Of a stretch of 64,000 nucleotides of DNA, positions 8,147 through 15,035 are shown piece after piece. This DNA comes from Azorhizobium caulinodans ORS 571 (GTDB lineage: Bacteria; Pseudomonadota; Alphaproteobacteria; Rhizobiales; Xanthobacteraceae), in the NCBI RefSeq assembly GCF_000010525.1, contig NC_009937.1:1679501-1743500 (forward strand). Direction: 5' to 3'. The notes under the pieces are model-generated. The model ran no database searches. It saw only the letters and a program-made list of their open reading frames with translations, and was not told the DNA's origin. Positions within the stretch are counted from its first letter, which is position 1; every line of letters starts with the position of its first letter. The translations under genes and the position numbers were made by a program.

Positions 8147-9364
8147 ATGTTGTTCGCAATGATTGAACGGAAAAACACCCTCTCCGCCCTCGCGCCCCGC
8201 GCCACAGCGGCCCTGATGCTGGCCGCATGCGGCCTCGCGCCCGCGTTCGCGGCGTCCGATCCGGTGCAGCGTCCCTCCCTCTATTCGGCCACCGCACGGA
8301 TGCGGGCGGTGCCGCTGCCCCTGCCGCGCCCGCCGGAACTGGAAGAGGAGGACGCCCAGCAGGCCGGCGCCGAGGACGGCGCCCAGAACCACGGGCAGGC
8401 CGTGGCCTCGCTGCCGTCCAACCCGCCCTCGCTCTATACGACGGCGGCGCCGCCCAATCCGCAGCAGGCCTATGCGGTCGAGCCGCCGCCGGTGGCCGCC
8501 CGAAGCTTCGTCCTGCCGCCACCCCTGCCGGAAAGCCCTCACACGCTGGAGGCCAATCGCGCGCCGCCCGGCAATCTGCCCGCCGCCTGCGCGAGCCTCG
8601 TGCAGCAGAACATCATGGTCGCCGCCGCCGCTCCGCCCATCGGTGGCGGCAAGGGAGCCTGCGCGGTGCCGAGCCCGGTCCAGCTCAGCGCCGTGCGGCT
8701 GGAGGACGGCACCACGGTCACGCTCCAGCCGGCGGCGACGCTGCGCTGCGACGCGGCGGTGGCCGTCACTCAATGGGTGCGCGAGGATCTCTCGCGGGCG
8801 GCGATGGAACTGGGCGGGCGGCTCGACACGGTGAAGGTCGCCGCCTCCTATGACTGCCGCTCCCGCAACCGCATCGCCGGCGCCAAGATCAGCGACCACG
8901 GCATGGGCATCGCCATGGACGTGGGCGGCGTCGTGCTGGACGACAAGCGCGTCTATGAGGTGAAAGGCAACGGCCTGCCCATGGCGTTGCAGGCCTCCAT
9001 GAAGGCCTCCGCCTGCTCGCGCTTCACCACCGTGCTCGGGCCGGGATCGGACGGCTATCACGAGGACCATGTCCATGTGGACCTCGCCCAGCGCTATCTG
9101 AACATTCGCCTGTGCCGCTGGGAAATCCGTCCCACCTCCATCGCGCTGCCGCGCTCCCTGCCGGGTGCAGGGGCCTCCGTTGCGGTGGCGTCCGCGCCGG
9201 CGAGCCCGCAGGCCACCGCCGAGGCGGTGGTGAGCGCGCAAGCCGGCACAGCCACCTTCCAGACCGGGGAAGAGGCGATGGTGGAAGAGGACGTGCCTCT
9301 GCCCCTGCCGCGCCCGCCCATCGCCGCCAACGGCCGCCAGCCGGCACGGCGCACCGGCGGCTGA
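8147..9364 (+). CDS. Extensin-like (VanY/M15-type) secreted cell-wall protein
   Basis: 405 residues. Start 8147 is preferred because GGAGAGGG lies 11 bases upstream; an in-frame ATG at 8159 is possible. A signal peptide ends near AFAAS. A long Pro-rich linker (PLPLPRPPELEEE, PPPVAARSFVLPPPLPES) covers roughly residues 45-140, and the extensin_C domain spans about 145-330. The domain keeps the zinc-peptidase pattern SRNRIAGAKISDHGMGIAMD and YHEDHVHVDL (His, Asp, His), so peptidase activity on peptidoglycan is plausible. A second Pro-rich tail (VPLPLPRPP) closes the protein. Periplasmic or envelope location. It is the only gene in its transcript; a hairpin follows at 9374. Confidence 0.85.
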   Translation: MLFAMIERKNTLSALAPRATAALMLAACGLAPAFAASDPVQRPSLYSATARMRAVPLPLPRPPELEEEDAQQAGAEDGAQNHGQAVASLPSNPPSLYTTAAPPNPQQAYAVEPPPVAARSFVLPPPLPESPHTLEANRAPPGNLPAACASLVQQNIMVAAAAPPIGGGKGACAVPSPVQLSAVRLEDGTTVTLQPAATLRCDAAVAVTQWVREDLSRAAMELGGRLDTVKVAASYDCRSRNRIAGAKISDHGMGIAMDVGGVVLDDKRVYEVKGNGLPMALQASMKASACSRFTTVLGPGSDGYHEDHVHVDLAQRYLNIRLCRWEIRPTSIALPRSLPGAGASVAVASAPASPQATAEAVVSAQAGTATFQTGEEAMVEEDVPLPLPRPPIAANGRQPARRTGG

Positions 9365-9373
9365 CCGGGGTCC

Positions 9374-9393
9374 GGCGCGGACAGGACCGCGCC
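9374..9393. terminator. Hairpin between extensin-like gene and IclR gene
   Basis: ggcgcgg and ccgcgcc form a 7-bp stem with a six-base loop, between two convergent stops. No T-tract, so rho-independent activity is uncertain. Confidence 0.4.
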
Positions 9394-9402
9394 GTCGCCC
9401 CC

Positions 9403-10212
9403 TCAGCGGGCGCGGGGCCGCAGATGGTCCCGCGTGCTGCTCAGGGCCTGTGCCGTCTCGATCACCATATGGGCGAAGCGCTCCGCGAAGGCCTCCGGCG
9501 CCCATTCCTTGACCGAAGCGGCGATGTGAACGGCCGCGACCGGCCGTCCCAGCGCATCGGTGACGGCAGCACCGAGGGTAATCTCGCCGATCTCCGTCTC
9601 CTCCACCGCCAGGCCGTAGCCGGCGGCGCGCGTCTCCTCCACCTTGGCGAGAATGGCCGCGCGGTCGGTGAGCGTGTGCGGGGTGCGGGCGACGATGTTC
9701 GAGCGCGCGATGACGTCTGCCGCGTCCGCCGGCGAGAGGCGCGCGAGGATGGCCCGACCGCCTGCTGAGCAATAGACCGGTACGCGGCGGCCGATGAGCG
9801 AGCTGTCGTAATATTCGCGCTTGGACTGGTGACGGATGACGTAGATCATCGTGGTCTGGTCATAGAGCGAGAGATTGGCCCGCTCGCCGCTGCGCTGGCG
9901 CAGGTCCAGCAGCGCGGGCGTGGCGCGCTCCACCAGAGGGTTGGAGCGCAGGTAGAAATAGGTGAGGTCGAGCACCGGCTTTCCGAGGCGGAAGCGGCGC
10001 GTGCGGGCGTCCTTCTCCAGATAGCCGAGCTGCCAGAGCGTATGGGCGAAGCGCTGGGTGGCGCTCTTGTCGAGTTCCGCGTGCTGGGCGAGTTCGGCAA
10101 GGCTCAGATCGCCGGTCGTCTGCCCGAAGGCTTCCAGGACCCGAAACGTCTTTGCAACCGATGAGACGTGGAGCGGATCGCGCTGCACGTCGTTTCCCCT
10201 GTCAGTTGACAT
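9403..10212 (-). CDS. IclR-family transcriptional regulator
   Basis: 269 residues from ATG at 10212, which has GGGAGAG nine bases upstream. The N-terminal winged helix (about residues 15-75) reads VAKTFRVLEAFGQTTGDLSL...DKSATQRFAHTLWQLGYL, and the C-terminal effector domain (about 85-260) has the IclR pattern YCSAGGRAILARL and GYGLAVEETEIGEITLGAAV. It should bind a small metabolite and control the divergent MFS-SDR-deacetylase operon, from which it is separated by 105 bases holding two ATGCAAT repeats. The ligand is unknown. Confidence 0.9.
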   Translation of the reverse strand: MSTDRGNDVQRDPLHVSSVAKTFRVLEAFGQTTGDLSLAELAQHAELDKSATQRFAHTLWQLGYLEKDARTRRFRLGKPVLDLTYFYLRSNPLVERATPALLDLRQRSGERANLSLYDQTTMIYVIRHQSKREYYDSSLIGRRVPVYCSAGGRAILARLSPADAADVIARSNIVARTPHTLTDRAAILAKVEETRAAGYGLAVEETEIGEITLGAAVTDALGRPVAAVHIAASVKEWAPEAFAERFAHMVIETAQALSSTRDHLRPRAR

Positions 10213-10238
10213 ACGCGTCTCTCCCGGTACGATTTTAA

Positions 10239-10273
10239 GTATTACTATGCAATACGCTAGATCGTAATGCAAT
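10239..10273. promoter_or_regulatory. Candidate IclR operator in the divergent promoter region
   Basis: Two identical ATGCAAT heptamers lie at 10247-10253 and 10267-10273, exactly 20 bases apart and on the same face of the helix. The first is inside the dyad GTATT-(7)-AATAC at 10239-10255. The region is AT-rich against GC-rich surroundings, as expected for a divergent promoter. Assignment to the IclR protein is by position only. Confidence 0.4.
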
Positions 10274-10317
10274 TAGTGGTGCGCACGCACCGGCAATAAC
10301 AAGCAGAGGGGTCCATC

Positions 10318-11616
10318 ATGGCAAAGACGCTTGCGCGCTCGGGGCAGGGTGCCGCCGCGCCCGAAGGTGAAGGACGCCGCGCCGTTGCGGCGGCGGTCAT
10401 CGGCAACATCCTCGAATGGTACGACTTCGCCATCTACGGCTATGTCGCCACCATCATCGCGCACAAGTTCTTCCCGCCGGGCGACGAGGTGAGCGGCCTG
10501 CTCGCCACCTTCGCCACCTTCGGCATCGGTTTTGCCGCCCGCCCCCTCGGCGGCATCCTCATTGGCCGGATGGGCGACACCCGCGGCCGCAAGGCTGCGC
10601 TCCTGCTCACCATCTTCACCATGGCCATTGGCACCGTGGGCATCGGCCTCATTCCCTCCTATGAGGTCATCGGCGTGCTGGCGCCGGTGCTGCTGGTGCT
10701 CTGCCGCCTGTTGCAGGGCTTCGCCGCCGGCGGCGAATGGGGCGGCGCCACCGCCTTCATCGTGGAATGGGCGCCCAGGAACCGGCGCGGCTATTTCGGC
10801 AGTTGGCAGCAGGCGAGTGTCGCCGGCGGCCTGCTCCTCGGCTCGGGCACCGCCGCCCTGTTCAGCACGCTGCTGACGCCGGACCAGATGGACGCCTGGG
10901 GCTGGCGCATCCCCTTCATCCTCGGCATCATCCTGCTGCCGGTCGGCCTCTACATGCGGGCGAACATCGACGAGACGCCCGCCTATCGCGAGGCCCGGGC
11001 CGAGCCCGTGGCGCAGGCCCGCGTGCGGACACCGGGCTGGGTGCTGGCCGCCAAGGCGTTCGGCTTCACCATCCTCTGGACGGTGTCCTATTATGTGATC
11101 CTCTATTACATGCCCACCTTCACCCAGAAGTATGCCGGCCTCAGCCGCACCGAGTCCCTGTGGTCGAACACGCTCGGGCTCGTGGTGCTGGCGGTGGTGA
11201 TTCCGCTCATGGGCCTGTTGTCCGACCGCATCGGCCGCAAGCCCATGCTGCTCGCCTGCTGCGTGGCGTTCGTGGTGCTCACCTATCCGCTGTTCGCGGC
11301 GATGTCGGGCGGCGCGCCGCTGCTCACCGTGATGGCGATCCAGATCGTGTTCGGCATCATGATCGCCATGTTCTCCGGGCCCGGCCCCGCCGCCATCGCC
11401 GAGATATTCCCGACCCACTCGCGCTCCACATGGATGTCCACGGGCTACAGCCTGGCGGTGACGGTGTTCGGCGGCTTTGCGCCCTTCATCGCCACCTGGC
11501 TGATCAGCACCACGGGCTCGCCGCTGGCGCCGACCTTCTATCTGATCGCCGCCGGCGTGGTGTCGGCCGTGGTCATCGCCCTGCTGCCGGAGACGGCGCA
11601 CGACGATCTGGCCTGA
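10318..11616 (+). CDS. MFS transporter, metabolite:proton symporter type
   Basis: 432 residues with about twelve hydrophobic helices. The family start signature GNILEWYDFAIYGYVA marks the metabolite:H+ symporter (ShiA/ProP/KgtP-like) branch. The MFS loop 2-3 motif is GRMGDTRGRKAAL, and the second-half counterpart is LLSDRIGRKPML. It would import an organic acid, betaine or similar small molecule across the inner membrane. AGAGGGG precedes the start. It leads the operon with the SDR and deacetylase genes, so its substrate is probably metabolised by these. Divergent from the IclR gene, its likely regulator. Confidence 0.88.
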   Translation: MAKTLARSGQGAAAPEGEGRRAVAAAVIGNILEWYDFAIYGYVATIIAHKFFPPGDEVSGLLATFATFGIGFAARPLGGILIGRMGDTRGRKAALLLTIFTMAIGTVGIGLIPSYEVIGVLAPVLLVLCRLLQGFAAGGEWGGATAFIVEWAPRNRRGYFGSWQQASVAGGLLLGSGTAALFSTLLTPDQMDAWGWRIPFILGIILLPVGLYMRANIDETPAYREARAEPVAQARVRTPGWVLAAKAFGFTILWTVSYYVILYYMPTFTQKYAGLSRTESLWSNTLGLVVLAVVIPLMGLLSDRIGRKPMLLACCVAFVVLTYPLFAAMSGGAPLLTVMAIQIVFGIMIAMFSGPGPAAIAEIFPTHSRSTWMSTGYSLAVTVFGGFAPFIATWLISTTGSPLAPTFYLIAAGVVSAVVIALLPETAHDDLA

Positions 11617-11668
11617 CGGACCCGGCCTCCGCCCGGCGGCGGGGGCCATCCCACTTCGGGAGGCTGAG

Positions 11669-12412
11669 ATGACGCTCGACTTCAACGGCAGGACGGTGGC
11701 CGTCTCCGGTGCCGGCATCGGCTTCGGCCGGGCCATTTCGCGGCTGTTCGCGGACGCCGGAGCACAGGTGTTCGGCTGCGATATCCTCGCGGCGGAGGAG
11801 CCGGTGCCCGGCGTCGAGATGGCACGGGTGGACCTCCTCGACCGGGCCGCGGGCGCGGCCTGGATCTCCGGCATCGAGCAGAAGACCGGCAGGGCGCTCG
11901 ATGTGCTGGTCTGCAATGCCGGCGGCGTCGCCGGTCAGGCGGGCAAGCCCGTGGAGGACGTGTCCGACGCCGAATGGGACCGGGTGGTGGACGTCAATCT
12001 CAACGCCGCCTTCACCCTGTGCCGCGCCGTCGCGCCGGCCATGAAGAAGGCGGGGCAGGGGGCCATCGTCACCATCACGTCCGGTGCCGCCCTGCAGGCC
12101 TCGCTGACTGGCGTTCAGGCCTATTGCGCCTCAAAGCATGCCATGCTGGGACTGACGCGGCAGCTTGCGCACGAGCTGGGACCGTTCGGCATCCGGGTCA
12201 ATAGCGTGGCGCCGGGCTTCGTGCGCACCAATCCCGCCACCGAGCGCCAGTGGGCGGCCTATGGCGCGGAGGGACAGCGTCGGCTGGTGGAGGGCATCGC
12301 GTTGAAGCGGCTCGGCACGGCGGAGGAGATCGCCAAGGTGGTGCTCTTTCTCGCCTCCGATCTCGCGAGCTTCGTGAACGGGCAGGTGCTGCCGGTGGAC
12401 GGCGGCAAATAG
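11669..12412 (+). CDS. Short-chain dehydrogenase/reductase (SDR)
   Basis: 247 residues, classical SDR length. The cofactor motif is SGAGIGFGRAIS (TGxxxGxG variant, residues 14-25), then NAGG near residue 87, the catalytic Ser in TITSGAAL, and YCASK (Y-x-x-x-K) near residue 151. The C-terminus ends LPVDGGK, as in FabG-like enzymes. It should oxidise or reduce an alcohol/ketone with NAD(P). Second gene of the operon after the MFS transporter; the substrate is unknown. Confidence 0.88.
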   Translation: MTLDFNGRTVAVSGAGIGFGRAISRLFADAGAQVFGCDILAAEEPVPGVEMARVDLLDRAAGAAWISGIEQKTGRALDVLVCNAGGVAGQAGKPVEDVSDAEWDRVVDVNLNAAFTLCRAVAPAMKKAGQGAIVTITSGAALQASLTGVQAYCASKHAMLGLTRQLAHELGPFGIRVNSVAPGFVRTNPATERQWAAYGAEGQRRLVEGIALKRLGTAEEIAKVVLFLASDLASFVNGQVLPVDGGK

Positions 12413-12450
12413 AAACAGGCGGAACGCCAGATGTCGAAAAGGACAAGCGC

Positions 12451-13359
12451 ATGACCAAGACCGTGGCGAACCCGGCCGGGGAGCCCTGGCAGTGGGAGGA
12501 GGCCCACTGGCGCGGCCTCATCAATCAGGTGCGGGCGGGCGAGCGGCTGGCGCCCAAGAACTGGCCCGGCGGGGCGCGCTGTGCCGTGGCGCTGTCGTTC
12601 GATGCCGACCACGAGACCAACGAACTGCGGGACGGCGGCAAGTCCATCGGCCGCATGGCGTGGGGCCAGTATGGCAATCGGGTGGGCGTGCCGCGCGTGC
12701 TGGAACTGCTGAAGCGCCACGACATTCCGGCGAGCTTCTACGTGCCGGCCGTGGTGGCGCTGACCTATCCGGACGAGCAGCGCCGGGTGATTGCGGAAGG
12801 CCACGAGATCGGCATCCATGGCTGGATCCATGAGCTCAATTCCGTGCTGCCCTATGAGGTGGAGCGCGACCTCATGTTCCGCGCCGCCGACACGCTGGAG
12901 CATGTGACCGGCGTGCGCCCCGTGGGCCTGCGCACGCCCTCCTGGGACTTCAGCCCCAACACGCTGCGCATCGAGACCGAGCTCGGCCTCCTCTATGATT
13001 CCTCGCTCATGGCCGACGAGGACTGCTACGACCTGCTCATGGACGGCGTCTCCACGGGCATCGTCGAGGTGCCGGTGGAGTGGATCCGCGACGACGCGGT
13101 CTATTTCATGATGCACCGCTTCCAGTCGCTGCGGCCCTATACGCCGCCGAAGGACGTGCTGGACATCTTCCTGCGCGAGTTCGATGCCGCTTACGAGGCG
13201 GGCGGGCTGTTCCAGCTCACCATGCACCCGCACATCATCACGCCGCGCTCGCGCATCTGGATCCTCGAGGAGGTGATCCGCCACGCCAAGGCCAAGGGCG
13301 ATGTGTGGTTCGCGACCCACGCGCAGGTCGCCGAATATGCCAAGGCTAACAAGGCCTGA
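12451..13359 (+). CDS. Polysaccharide deacetylase family protein (NodB-like, PuuE/PgdA type)
   Basis: 302 residues from ATG at 12451, with AAAGGA upstream. The NodB-fold motifs are AVALSFDADHE (motif 1, catalytic Asp and metal Asp, about residues 45-52), HEIGIHGWIHE (motif 2, metal His residues, about 119-129), LRTPSW (motif 3) and LTMHPHI (motif 5 His). No signal peptide, so it works in the cytoplasm, like the metal-dependent amide hydrolases of this branch (PuuE allantoinase, H. pylori PgdA homologue) rather than wall-modifying enzymes. With an MFS importer and an SDR in the same operon, a small imported amide or N-acyl compound is a plausible substrate. A strong terminator follows. Confidence 0.8.
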   Translation: MTKTVANPAGEPWQWEEAHWRGLINQVRAGERLAPKNWPGGARCAVALSFDADHETNELRDGGKSIGRMAWGQYGNRVGVPRVLELLKRHDIPASFYVPAVVALTYPDEQRRVIAEGHEIGIHGWIHELNSVLPYEVERDLMFRAADTLEHVTGVRPVGLRTPSWDFSPNTLRIETELGLLYDSSLMADEDCYDLLMDGVSTGIVEVPVEWIRDDAVYFMMHRFQSLRPYTPPKDVLDIFLREFDAAYEAGGLFQLTMHPHIITPRSRIWILEEVIRHAKAKGDVWFATHAQVAEYAKANKA

Positions 13360-13380
13360 GCCTTTCGTGCTGATGACAAA

Positions 13381-13418
13381 GGAAAAGCCCGGTCCGCAGG
13401 CGCGGGCCGGGCTTTTCC
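13381..13418. terminator. Strong bidirectional terminator (deacetylase / purU)
   Basis: Perfect 12-bp stem (GGAAAAGCCCGG with CCGGGCTTTTCC) between two convergent genes, with T-rich tracts in both directions. Confidence 0.85.
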
Positions 13419-13442
13419 GTGTGGGCTCCTGTATCGGTCGCG

Positions 13443-14312
13443 TCAGTCGCGGAAGACGATGGTCTTGTGGCCGTTCGGGATCACCCGGTCTTGCAGGTGC
13501 CAGGCGAGCGCGCGGGCGAGCACGCGGCGCTCGATATCGCGGCCCTTGCGCACCAGATCGTCCGGGCTGTCCTGATGGGTGATGCGCTCCACGTCCTGCT
13601 CGATGATCGGGCCTTCATCAAGGTCGGACGTCACATAATGGGCGGTGGCGCCGATCAGCTTCACGCCGCGCTGGTGGGCCTGATGATAGGGCTTGGCGCC
13701 CTTGAAGCCGGGCAGGAAGGAATGGTGGATGTTGATGCAGCGCCCCGAGAGCTTGGCGGACAGCCCATCGGAGAGCACCTGCATGTAGCGGGCGAGCACC
13801 GCCATTTCCGAGCCGCTCTCCTGGAAGATGCGCCAGACCTGCGCCTCCTGCTCCATCTTGGTGGCCTTGCTCACCGGCAGATGATGGAAGGGGATGCCGT
13901 CGAAATCGAGATGCGCGTAGGTCTCGATGGGGTGGTTGGAGATGATGCCCGTGATCTCCATGGGGATCTCGCCGATGCGCCAGCGATAGAGCAGATCGGC
14001 GAGGCAGTGATCGAACTTCGAGACCAGCAGCAGCACGCGGCGCTTTTCGGCCGGATCGCGCATGGACCAGTCGAGCTTGAAGCCGTCCGCCACCGGACCG
14101 AAGGCGGTGCGGATCCGCGGAAGGTCGGCCGTGCCTTCGATCACGTTGAAGGCGACGCGCATGAAGAAGCGGTTGCTCTCCGTGTCGTCGAACTGCTGGG
14201 CTTCCAGGATGTTGCAGCCCTGCTCATAGAGAAAGGTCGAGACGGCGGCAACGATGCCGGCCCGGTCGGGGCAGGAGAATTTCAGGACAAAGGTCTGGCT
14301 GGGCGTGGGCAT
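13443..14312 (-). CDS. purU: Formyltetrahydrofolate deformylase
   Basis: 289 residues from ATG at 14312. An ACT domain comes first (about residues 6-80: [27 protein letters not shown]). The formyltransferase-like hydrolase domain follows (about 90-289) with the conserved ISNHP, the catalytic triad region [20 protein letters not shown] and the Asp in [15 protein letters not shown]. It hydrolyses 10-formyl-THF to formate and THF. Here it lies directly downstream of mgdABCD in the same direction. The known methylamine logic is that the dehydrogenase passes its C1 unit to THF, and PurU releases formate for oxidation while recycling THF. Confidence 0.93.
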   Translation of the reverse strand: MPTPSQTFVLKFSCPDRAGIVAAVSTFLYEQGCNILEAQQFDDTESNRFFMRVAFNVIEGTADLPRIRTAFGPVADGFKLDWSMRDPAEKRRVLLLVSKFDHCLADLLYRWRIGEIPMEITGIISNHPIETYAHLDFDGIPFHHLPVSKATKMEQEAQVWRIFQESGSEMAVLARYMQVLSDGLSAKLSGRCINIHHSFLPGFKGAKPYHQAHQRGVKLIGATAHYVTSDLDEGPIIEQDVERITHQDSPDDLVRKGRDIERRVLARALAWHLQDRVIPNGHKTIVFRD

Positions 14313-14414
14313 GGGATGTTCCGCACATATCGACCGGCGCGGGCGCCCGACGGCCGGGCGCCGCACCCTTGGGGGAGGTCATTACGGGGGTGAAGCCCCG
14401 GCGGGAAGGGGGAA

Positions 14415-14433
14415 GGCCGCGCGCCGCGCGGCC
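14415..14433 (-). terminator. Palindromic hairpin after mgdD
   Basis: A perfect GC palindrome (ggccgcgcg-c-cgcgcggcc) begins one base beyond the mgdD stop and lies 100 bases before purU on the same strand. It may partly terminate or protect the mgdABCD message. No T-tract. Confidence 0.4.
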
Positions 14434-14434
14434 C

Positions 14435-15034
14435 TCAACCTCGGCCGGTGCCTTCCACGAACAGGCCGTACTGCGCCGCGCCCGCCGTGAAGGCGCGCAG
14501 GAAGGAGGGCGCGAACGAACGCCCGACCGCGAGGCGATAGGTGGGCGCCGCGTCGGTCTGCCACAGGGTGACGCCGACGAAGGCCATGGAGGTTGTCGCG
14601 GCATCGCCGGGGCCGAAGGCGACCGGATCGAGATCGAGCGTGCACATTTTGGCGAGGGCGTCGCGGGCATGGAGGCCCGACAGCTCGAACACCAGATAGG
14701 CATCGCTCTGGTCGGTGAGGGCCGCATGGCCGCCGACCGCGCCTTCCAGCCGCGCGGCGAGTTCATCGCCGGTGGCGGGGGCGCAGAACACCAGCCAGCG
14801 GCGCGGGCCGATGCCGATGGCGGTGAGGCCGTCGCGGGAGGCTGCCTTGGGGCCGTTCGGCAGGGTGATGCCGAAGCTGTGCTCGAAGGCCGGTTCCGGC
14901 TGGCCGGTGCGGCGGGCATTGACGATGGCGGCACCGAGGCCGCGCACCAGCCCGAGCGTGACGCCGGCGGGGCCGTCCATGCGGCCGTGGCGGCCGGGAG
15001 GGACGAGGTCCGTGAGCGGGAGATGTTTCATCAT
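14435..15034 (-). CDS. mgdD: N-methylglutamate dehydrogenase subunit D (sarcosine oxidase gamma-like)
   Basis: 199 residues, the usual length of SoxG-like subunits. ATG at 15034 follows the mgdC stop by one base (a second ATG is in the next codon), so translation is coupled. The chain has the GcvT-like fold seen in gamma subunits: GIGPRRWLVFCAP, QSDAYLVFELSG, LALAKMCTLDLDP-type segment and VGRSFAPSFLRAF at the end. It is a small structural subunit without its own catalytic motif. Sequence alone would give sarcosine oxidase gamma; the assignment to MgdD rests on the mgsABC-gmaS genes in the same island. Confidence 0.8.
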   Translation of the reverse strand: MMKHLPLTDLVPPGRHGRMDGPAGVTLGLVRGLGAAIVNARRTGQPEPAFEHSFGITLPNGPKAASRDGLTAIGIGPRRWLVFCAPATGDELAARLEGAVGGHAALTDQSDAYLVFELSGLHARDALAKMCTLDLDPVAFGPGDAATTSMAFVGVTLWQTDAAPTYRLAVGRSFAPSFLRAFTAGAAQYGLFVEGTGRG

Positions 15035-15035
15035 G

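Noticed and set aside
10273-11916. Minus-strand open frame of 547 codons opposite the MFS gene
   Set aside because: Antisense shadow; the MFS reading has clear transporter motifs and a ribosome site.
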